From Luteimonas mephitis DSM 12574 (GTDB lineage: Bacteria > Pseudomonadota > Gammaproteobacteria > Xanthomonadales > Xanthomonadaceae), in NCBI RefSeq assembly GCF_000422305.1, contig NZ_KE383816.1, positions 62,001 through 126,000 of the forward strand: a stretch of DNA of 64,000 bases, written 5' to 3'. The position numbers and the translations under genes were made by a program. Below, one piece after another: positions 58,230 to 64,000 of the stretch. Position 1 is the first letter of the stretch; every line of letters begins with the position of its first letter. The notes under the pieces were generated by a model. That model did no database searches. It worked only from the letters and a program-made list of their open reading frames with translations, and was not told where the DNA came from.

Positions 58230-58255
58230 GCAGGAGCGGCTTCAGCCGCGAGCTC
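58230..58255. repeat. Single REP arm, family 1
   Basis: GCAGGAGCGGCTTCAGCCGC followed by GAGCTC, as in the left arms of the other pairs. Only a stub of a right arm (AAGCGCGCGGCC, 58271-58282) remains, just before the permease stop. Confidence 0.75.
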
Positions 58256-58281
58256 TCGATCTTCGGACAGAAGCGCGCGGC

Positions 58282-59517
58282 CTACTGCTGCCGTAGCGCC
58301 TCGATCGGGTCGAGCTGCGAGGCCTTGCGCGCCGGGTAGTAGCCGAAGAACAGGCCGGTGCTGATCGAGAACACCGCCGCCAGCGCCACGACCTGCCCGT
58401 TCAGCGCCACTGGCAGTTCGCTGAACTTGCCGACCAGCAGCGCCCCGGCCACGCCGATGGCGATGCCGATCACCCCGCCGATCAGCGAGATCAGCATCGC
58501 CTCGGCGAGGAACTGCCGGCGCACGTCGGACGGACCCGCGCCCACCGCCATGCGCAGGCCGATCTCGCGGATGCGCTCGGTCACCGACACCAGCATGATG
58601 TTCATGATGCCGATGCCGCCGATGACCAGGCAGATCGTCGCCACAGCGCCCAGCAGCTTGGACATCAGGTTGGTGGTGGCGGTGCGGGTGGCAACGATCT
58701 CGCTGATGTTGCGCACGCGGAAATCATCGTCGTCGCCGGGCCGGATCTTGTGGCGCTGGCGCAGCAGCGCCTCGACCTCGCCCTGCACGTAGTCCAGGTC
58801 GTCGGCGCTGGTGACGGTCAGCGCGATCTGCATCACCGCGCTCGGCGGCAGGCCCATCATCCCGAGCAGGCGCCGGCGCCCGGTTTCCAGCGGCACCATC
58901 AGGACGTCGTCCTGGTCCTGCCCGAAGCCGCCCTGTCCCTTCGGCGCCAGCGTGCCGACGACGGTGAACGGCACCCGGCCCAGGCGGATGGTCTGGCCGA
59001 CGCCGCTGTCGTCGCCAAACAACTCACGGCGCACGGTCTCGCCGATGATCACGTGCTTGGCGGCGCTGCTGTAGTCCTGCGCCTCGAACCCGTCGCCCTG
59101 GGCGATCTTCCAGTCGTTGATCGCGAACCAGTCCGGCTGCACGCCCTGCCAGCTGGTCGCGGCGTTGTTCTCGGCGAACACCACCTGGGTGTTGCCGCGC
59201 AGCGCGCCGGCGACGTACTGCACCTCCGGGATCTCGCTGCGGATCGCATCCACGTCGCCTTCGCTCAGCGTGTAGAAACTGCTTGCGCCCTGCCGCGCGC
59301 CGCCCGGGCCGCGGCCGGCACCCGGCGAAACGTCCAGGCGCTGCGAGCCCAGGCCGGACACCAGGCTGTCGATCTCGCGCTGCGTGCCCTGCCCCACGGA
59401 CACCATCACGATCACCGCGGCGATGCCGATGATGACGCCCAGCGAAGTCAGCGCGCTGCGCATCCAGTTGCCGCGCAGGGCGTGGATGGCGGTGCGCAGG
59501 ATGTCGGTGAAGTTCAT
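58282..59517 (-). CDS. MacB-type ABC transporter permease
   Basis: A 411-residue permease of the MacB/FtsX class. One N-terminal helix (about 21-42), a large periplasmic domain (about 50-280) and three C-terminal helices (about 285-310, 335-365, 375-395), with [20 protein letters not shown] and [17 protein letters not shown]. With the ATPase and MacA-like genes upstream it forms an export or mechanotransmission complex. E. coli MacB has the ATPase fused; here it is separate. The ATG has no Shine-Dalgarno: a heptamer repeat runs to it. Confidence 0.92.
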   Translation of the reverse strand: MNFTDILRTAIHALRGNWMRSALTSLGVIIGIAAVIVMVSVGQGTQREIDSLVSGLGSQRLDVSPGAGRGPGGARQGASSFYTLSEGDVDAIRSEIPEVQYVAGALRGNTQVVFAENNAATSWQGVQPDWFAINDWKIAQGDGFEAQDYSSAAKHVIIGETVRRELFGDDSGVGQTIRLGRVPFTVVGTLAPKGQGGFGQDQDDVLMVPLETGRRRLLGMMGLPPSAVMQIALTVTSADDLDYVQGEVEALLRQRHKIRPGDDDDFRVRNISEIVATRTATTNLMSKLLGAVATICLVIGGIGIMNIMLVSVTERIREIGLRMAVGAGPSDVRRQFLAEAMLISLIGGVIGIAIGVAGALLVGKFSELPVALNGQVVALAAVFSISTGLFFGYYPARKASQLDPIEALRQQ

Positions 59518-59518
59518 G

Positions 59519-59602
59519 GTTGGGGATTGGGGATTGGGGATTGGAGATTGGGGACTGGGGGCTGGGGACTGGGGACTGGAGATTGGGGATTGGGAATTGG
59601 AG
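59519..59602 (-). repeat. Heptamer tandem repeat in the ABC operon
   Basis: About twelve units of GGGGATT and close variants (GGGGACT, GGAGATT, GGGGGCT) on the plus strand, so CCCCAAT-type units in the transcript. It lies in the 146-bp gap between the ATPase stop and the permease start, ending two bases before the ATG. The G-rich strand has many GGG/GGGG runs and could form quadruplexes. It is not CRISPR: the units are 7 bp without spacers. Confidence 0.88.
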
Positions 59603-59663
59603 GAACGACGTCAGGAATTCGGGGACATGGGAGGCCATGGGAACGGCCATGGCCGCGAGCGTG

Positions 59664-60371
59664 TCACGAGCCGCGTTCCTGCTCGTGCAATTCGCCGTCG
59701 TGCATCACGAAGGTGCGGTCCGCGTGCGCGGCGACTTCGGCATCGTGGGTGATCAGCACCACGGTGTGGTCGGCATCGCGCAGCCGCTTGAACAGCGCGA
59801 GGATCTCCTCGCCGGTCTTGCTGTCCAGCGCGCCGGTGGGCTCGTCGGCCAGCAGGATCGGCGGCTGGTTGATCAGCGCGCGCGCGATCGCCACGCGCTG
59901 CTGCTGGCCGCCGGACAGCTCGCTGGGCAGGTGGCCCGCGCGCTCGGCCAGGCCGACCGCGGCCAGCGCCTGCCGCGCACGCTCATGGCGTTCGGCCACG
60001 GGCACGCGCGCGTAGCCCAGCGGCATCGCCACGTTGTCCAGCGCCGTCATCCGCGGCAGCAGGTTGAAGCCCTGGAACACGAAGCCGATCTTGTCGCGGC
60101 GCAGGGTCGCCAGCTCCTCGGCGTCGAGGGTCGACACGTCGACGCCGTCGCAGGCGTAGCGGCCGCTGCTCGCGGTATCGAGGCAGCCGATCAGGTTCAT
60201 CAGCGTGGACTTGCCCGAGCCGGACGGCCCCATGATCGCGACGAAATCGCCGCGGCCGATGCGCAGGTCCACGTCCCTGAGCGCGACCACCTCGGCCTGC
60301 GTGCCCGGCGAGTAGACCTTGCCAAGGCCGCGCGTCTCGATCACCGCGGCCTGCTGGACGGCCGCGTTCAT
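59664..60371 (-). CDS. ABC transporter ATP-binding protein (LolD/MacB-type)
   Basis: A 235-residue ATPase. Walker [10 protein letters not shown] at about 48-56, Q-loop [10 protein letters not shown], signature LSGGQQQR near 151-158, Walker [14 protein letters not shown] and the switch His in VLITHD. It powers the MacB-like permease. The start overlaps the stop of the macA-like gene (ATGA). Confidence 0.95.
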   Translation of the reverse strand: MNAAVQQAAVIETRGLGKVYSPGTQAEVVALRDVDLRIGRGDFVAIMGPSGSGKSTLMNLIGCLDTASSGRYACDGVDVSTLDAEELATLRRDKIGFVFQGFNLLPRMTALDNVAMPLGYARVPVAERHERARQALAAVGLAERAGHLPSELSGGQQQRVAIARALINQPPILLADEPTGALDSKTGEEILALFKRLRDADHTVVLITHDAEVAAHADRTFVMHDGELHEQERGS

Positions 60372-61882
60372 TGCCGCGCGCGCTCACCGGTGACCACCAC
60401 GTCGCCGGCCTTGATGTCGCCGGACACCTCGGTGCTGGTGCCGTCGCTTGCGCCGATCCGCACCATCGTCATCTGCGGTTGATCGCCGACCAGCTTGTAC
60501 AGCGGGGCGCGGCGCGCGCCGACCAGCGCGGCGACGGCGGCATCCCACTGCTTGCGCCGGGCATCGTCGAGCGACGCGCGGAAACCGGCGAAATCCTGCT
60601 GGTAGCGCTCCAGCATGCGCTGGCGCATCTGCGCCTGCATCGATCCGTCGCCACCGCCCGCGGACCGCGGACCGCCGCCACGCCCGCCGAACAGGCTGTT
60701 GCCACCGCCCTGTTGCGGTGCGGCCTGTCGCGCCGCCTGGCGTTGCCTGATCGCTTCGATCGCGGCATCGAACGCCGCCTGCTGCGTGGCGTCCAGCTTC
60801 AGCGTTGCGGCGGTGCGGGCGAGATCGTCCGCAACCCCGGCGCCGCTGCCGCGCGGGGCGCGCGCCTGCGGTCCCGCCGCGGCGGCGTCGTCGGCCGGCT
60901 TGTAGCGCAACGCCGCATTGGCGACCTTGAGTACGCCGTCGCGCTTGCTGACCTCGATCTCGGCGTTCACGGTCAGGCCCGGCAGCAGGGTGCCATCGGT
61001 GTTGTCCACGGTGACCACGACCGGATAGGTGACGACGTTGTTGGTGGTCGTCGCCGACAGCCGCACCTGTTCGACCACACCCTTGAACTGGCGGTCCGGG
61101 AAGGCGTCGGCGGTGAACGACACCGCCTGCCCGGCCTTGACCTGGCCGATGTCGGATTCATCGACCGCCAGTTCGATCTTCATCTTGCCGAGGTCTTCGG
61201 CGATGGTGAACAGCTCCGGTGCCTGCAGGGAGGCGGCGACGGTCTGGCCCGGCTCGATGGTGCGGGTGAGCACCACGCCATCCACCGGCGAACGGATCAC
61301 GGTGCGGCCGAGGTTGATGCGGGTGGTCTCGGTGGATGCGGCCTGCTGGCGGATCTGCGCCTGCGCCGAATTGACCTGCGCCCGGGCCTGGTCGCGCGCG
61401 GCGCGAGCGAGGTCGATGTCGCTCCTGGCCACCAGCTGCTGCGCGCCCAGCTCGGACTTGCGGCGGAAGTCGGCCTCGGCGTTGGCCAGCGTGGCCTGCG
61501 CCTGTCGCAGCGACGCCTGCGCACTGGCGACCTGGGCGTTGCCCTGGTTGATCTGCGCTTCGTAGGTGCTCGGGTCGATGCGCGCGATCACCTGGCCCTT
61601 GGCGACCTTGTCGTTGAAGTCGACCAGCACATCGGTGACCTGGCCGGAGACCTGGCTGCCGACGGTCACGGTCGAGATCGCGCTCAGCGTGCCGGTCGCG
61701 GAAATCGCCACCCGGATGTCGCCGCGTTCGACCGTCGTGGTTCGCCACGCGCCTTCATCGGCGGCGGCGCGATGGGCCTTCCAGTACCACCCGGCCAGCA
61801 CCGCCAGTGCAACCACGACCGCGCCCACCAGCAGGCGCCGCGTCGCGCGGGAGGGGATCGGCTTCTTGCGGGGTGTGCTCAT
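60368..61882 (-). CDS. MacA-like periplasmic adaptor with a large insert
   Basis: A 504-residue membrane-fusion protein. Anchor helix about 17-33, biotinyl-lipoyl half-motif [20 protein letters not shown], helical hairpin about 105-195, second lipoyl half [20 protein letters not shown] and beta-barrel to about 325. An extra 130 residues (about 330-460), Gly/Gln/Arg-rich with two helical pieces, precedes the final domain ([17 protein letters not shown]). Usual MacA proteins are about 370-400 residues. It links the permease to an outer-membrane channel; no TolC gene is in the window. First gene of the operon. Confidence 0.88.
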   Translation of the reverse strand: MSTPRKKPIPSRATRRLLVGAVVVALAVLAGWYWKAHRAAADEGAWRTTTVERGDIRVAISATGTLSAISTVTVGSQVSGQVTDVLVDFNDKVAKGQVIARIDPSTYEAQINQGNAQVASAQASLRQAQATLANAEADFRRKSELGAQQLVARSDIDLARAARDQARAQVNSAQAQIRQQAASTETTRINLGRTVIRSPVDGVVLTRTIEPGQTVAASLQAPELFTIAEDLGKMKIELAVDESDIGQVKAGQAVSFTADAFPDRQFKGVVEQVRLSATTTNNVVTYPVVVTVDNTDGTLLPGLTVNAEIEVSKRDGVLKVANAALRYKPADDAAAAGPQARAPRGSGAGVADDLARTAATLKLDATQQAAFDAAIEAIRQRQAARQAAPQQGGGNSLFGGRGGGPRSAGGGDGSMQAQMRQRMLERYQQDFAGFRASLDDARRKQWDAAVAALVGARRAPLYKLVGDQPQMTMVRIGASDGTSTEVSGDIKAGDVVVTGERARQ

Positions 61883-62004
61883 GCGTCGCGTTCACGGGAA
61901 AGGATATCGACGTCAATCAACGCGCAGGCAGGTGACGGGTTGACAGCCTCCGCCTGCAGCAGGCGGCCGGCGATGGAACCCTGTCTGCACGCGCGGCAAG
62001 GATC

Positions 62005-63291
62005 TCAGGCAAGCACATCGCGGGCGAAGTCGATGGTCACGACCGTCCCGACCCCCGGCGTGCTGCCCAGGTTCACGGTCCAGCCGAAGCGCTCGGCCAG
62101 CCGGCGCACGATCGGCAGGCCCATGCCCTTGCCGGTCGGGTTGACAAGGTCGGCGCGATAGAACGGGTCCCAGGCGCGGTCCAGCACCTCGGGCGCCATC
62201 CCGATGCCGGTGTCGGCGACGACCAAGCTGCCGCGCTCGATGCGCACCTCGATGCGTCCACGCTCGGTGAACACGCAGGCGTTGTCCAGCACCTGCCCGA
62301 GCATCACAGCCAGCACGCGCGGCGACGCGTGCAGGCGCGGCGACGCCGCCGCAACCACTTCCAGCTCCACGGGCTTTCCGGCGAGCAGCGGGCGCACCTT
62401 CTCGACCTCCTCGTCGACGATTGCGGCAACGTCGAAATCCTCGGTCAGCGGGGCCTCTCCACGCTCGCGGGCCAGGATCAGGAAAGCGTCGATGATCGCC
62501 TCCATGTCGCGCCCGGCCTGCCGCATCCGCAGCAGCGTGCGATGCCCCCTCGACGGAATGTCCGCGTCGGCCAGCATCATGTCGGTCGCCACCCGGATCA
62601 CGGTCAGCGGCGTACGCAGTTCATGGCTGGCGTCGCGGGTGAAGTCGCGCTCGCGGGCGACCAGGTCGCGGGTACGCCGTGCCAGGTTGCGCAGCGCGCT
62701 GGTCAGCTGCCCGACTTCGTCGCCGCCGTCACCCGGCACGTGGCCGGGCGCAATGGTGTGCATGTCCGGCCTGCCCGGATCCCAGCGGGCAACCTGGCCT
62801 GCCAGCCAGCTTACCGGGGTCACCAGCCGCTTCGACGTGCGGTAGGTCAGCCACGTGGTCAGGTAGACGGCCAGCAGGGCCAGCAGCATCGTCACCAGCC
62901 CCGCGCGACGGATGATCGCGTCGAGCAGGTCGAACGACATCACCAGGTAAAGCCGTCCCTGCGGTCGTTCTTCGACGATCAGCTTGCGATTGCGGCCTGG
63001 CAGGTCGAACACGCCGGCGCCGTAACCGCGCAGCCCGGCGGGCACGCGATCATGCTGCTCTCCGCTGGCGACGAAGTAGCCATGCAGGGTCGAAGTGCGG
63101 GGCAGCGGATACGCCGGGTCGCGCGCGCGGCCGTTCCAGAACTCCTGGGCTTCGCTGCGCAGCTGCTGCCCGGTCAACGCTTCCTTGACGATGCTGCTGG
63201 TAGCGACGGCGCCGACGATCACGACAACGCTTGCCAGCATCACCTGCAGGATGAAGGCGTGGCGAAGCTTGCGAGGCAGGCCTTCGGGCAT
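62005..63291 (-). CDS. Sensor histidine kinase
   Basis: A 428-residue membrane kinase. Helices at about 13-34 and 128-148 flank a periplasmic sensor of about 90 residues. A HAMP-like linker leads to the dimerisation domain with phospho-His223 in DASHELRTPLTVI, then the ATPase domain with N box QVLDNACVF, VADTGIGMAP (G1) and GKGMGLPIVRRLA (G2). It should phosphorylate the regulator coded just upstream. Organisation and neighbours recall ColS/VgrS of Xanthomonas; the signal is unknown. Confidence 0.9.
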   Translation of the reverse strand: MPEGLPRKLRHAFILQVMLASVVVIVGAVATSSIVKEALTGQQLRSEAQEFWNGRARDPAYPLPRTSTLHGYFVASGEQHDRVPAGLRGYGAGVFDLPGRNRKLIVEERPQGRLYLVMSFDLLDAIIRRAGLVTMLLALLAVYLTTWLTYRTSKRLVTPVSWLAGQVARWDPGRPDMHTIAPGHVPGDGGDEVGQLTSALRNLARRTRDLVARERDFTRDASHELRTPLTVIRVATDMMLADADIPSRGHRTLLRMRQAGRDMEAIIDAFLILARERGEAPLTEDFDVAAIVDEEVEKVRPLLAGKPVELEVVAAASPRLHASPRVLAVMLGQVLDNACVFTERGRIEVRIERGSLVVADTGIGMAPEVLDRAWDPFYRADLVNPTGKGMGLPIVRRLAERFGWTVNLGSTPGVGTVVTIDFARDVLA

Positions 63292-63312
63292 GATGGCGAG
63301 CAGGCGCCGGCG

Positions 63313-64000
63313 TCAGCTCGGCGGCTGCTCGATGTCGGCGATCCGGTAGCCGGCGCTCTGCACGGTATGCAGCAGCGGCTTGTCGAACGGCTTGTCGATG
63401 GTCTTGCGCAGGTTGTACAGGTGGCTGCGCAGGGTGTCCGAGTCGGGCAGGCTGTTGCCCCAGATCTCGCGCTCGATCTCCTGCCGGTTGACCACCCGCG
63501 GCGACTCGCGCATCAGGATCGTGAGCAGCTTCAGCCCGATCGGCGAGAGCTGCAGCTCGTTGCCGCCGCGGGTGGCGCGCAGCGAGGCCGGGTCCAGCAC
63601 CAGGTCGGCGACCTTGAGCACTTCCGAGCCGACCTGCCGGCGCTCGCGCCGGATCAGCGCGCGCAGGCGGGCCTCGAGTTCCTGGATCGCGAACGGCTTG
63701 GTCAGGTAGTCGTCGGCGCCGGCGCCCAGGCCGGTGAGCTTCTCGTCAAGCGTGTCGCGGGCGGTCAGCATCAGTACCGGCGTCGACTTGCGCGCTTCCT
63801 CGCGCAGCCGCTTGCACACCTCGATGCCGTCGAGCCGCGGCAGCATCAGGTCGAGCACGACGACGTCATAGGTGTTCTCGGCCGCGAGGCGATAGCCATC
63901 CAGGCCGTCGGAGGCGTAGTCGACTTCGAACCCGCGACCCTCCAGGTATTCGCCCACCATTTCCGAGATGTTGCGGTTGTCCTCGACGATGAGGACGAGA
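63313..64000 (-). CDS. OmpR-family response regulator, ColR/VgrR-like (N-terminus outside the window)
   Basis: 229 codons can be read; the start is beyond base 64000. The visible N-terminus is LVLIVEDNRNISEMVGEYLE, so only the first few residues are missing. Phosphoacceptor Asp in VVVLDLMLPRLDG, TARD and the KPF lysine are conserved. The C-terminal winged helix has ELQLSPIGLKLLTILMRESP and SHLYNLRKTIDKPF. It lies 21 bp before the kinase gene. It resembles ColR/VgrR regulators. Confidence 0.9.
   Translation of the reverse strand, partial: LVLIVEDNRNISEMVGEYLEGRGFEVDYASDGLDGYRLAAENTYDVVVLDLMLPRLDGIEVCKRLREEARKSTPVLMLTARDTLDEKLTGLGAGADDYLTKPFAIQELEARLRALIRRERRQVGSEVLKVADLVLDPASLRATRGGNELQLSPIGLKLLTILMRESPRVVNRQEIEREIWGNSLPDSDTLRSHLYNLRKTIDKPFDKPLLHTVQSAGYRIADIEQPPS

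Noticed and set aside
59519-59602. Tandem repeat as a CRISPR array
   Set aside because: Units are 7 bp with no spacers and no cas genes nearby.

Overview
The window is a very GC-rich, gene-dense chromosomal segment of a gammaproteobacterium, most likely of the Lysobacter/Luteimonas/Xanthomonas group (Xanthomonadaceae sensu lato). The basis is gene content and order, the GTAG-ended palindromic repeats in intergenic gaps, secreted M4/M28 peptidases carrying PPC and P domains, and a ColRS-like regulator pair at the right edge. Nearly all of it is ordinary core chromosome. I see no prophage, CRISPR array, transposase, plasmid function, tRNA, rRNA or recognisable defence system.

Layout: (1) 1-2.0 kb, a YihY-type membrane protein (cut by the window edge), wrbA, a DUF2069 membrane protein and a short asparaginase-domain protein. 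(2) 2.2-11.7 kb, three large secreted zinc peptidases on the minus strand (one M28, two paralogous M4), all ending in the same PPC plus P-domain module, with a TPR-sulfotransferase gene on the plus strand between the M4 genes. The two M4 genes also share an upstream sequence box and leader pieces. (3) 12.4-18.3 kb, sufT, a small membrane protein and the proton-translocating transhydrogenase genes pntB, pntAB and pntAA, split by an oppositely transcribed sigma factor / anti-sigma-like / DUF3106 cassette. (4) 18.4-25.9 kb, a DUF1631 protein, a YdjA-type nitroreductase, a 5'-3' exonuclease, a Nudix hydrolase, proline iminopeptidase and prmC. The exonuclease-Nudix gap holds a dense array of RNA hairpins. 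(5) 25.9-29.6 kb, the peroxide module ahpC-ahpF-oxyR behind an AT-rich promoter with an OxyR-like tetrad. (6) 29.7-42.9 kb, an EamA transporter, a diguanylate cyclase, glnS with a Cys-rich lipoprotein and a deaminase, rlmM, an EF-hand protein, two UbiH-family hydroxylases, a BtuM-like B12 transporter with a PduO-type adenosyltransferase, and an HDAC-family protein.

(7) 43.1-52.7 kb, the envelope/RNA cluster lptD-surA-pdxA-csaA-rsmA-apaG-apaH, then folA, thyA and lgt convergent to it. The order matches the enterobacterial lptD-surA-pdxA-rsmA-apaG-apaH-folA neighbourhood with a csaA-like gene inserted. A diverged second copy of the apaH 3' end lies between the arms of a repeat pair after apaH. 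(8) 52.8-58.2 kb, two TPM-domain proteins with lemA, a TerC protein, dgkA, an SGNH lipoprotein and an isoaspartyl peptidase. (9) 58.3-64 kb, a MacA/MacB-like efflux operon with ATPase and permease on separate genes, a C/A/T-rich heptamer repeat running up to the permease start codon, and an OmpR-type two-component pair whose regulator is cut by the window end.

Working together: the peptidases suggest an exoenzyme-secreting lifestyle, ahp/oxyR handles peroxide, pnt supplies NADPH, and btuM with the adenosyltransferase suggests B12 salvage. No gene cluster looks like an undescribed multi-protein system. The parts most worth a second look are non-coding: the hairpin array at 22.8-23.0 kb, the duplicated apaH end, the repeat pairs that supply stop codons, the M4 leader box and the heptamer repeat in the efflux operon. 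All product calls come from reading motifs by eye. No database search was possible.
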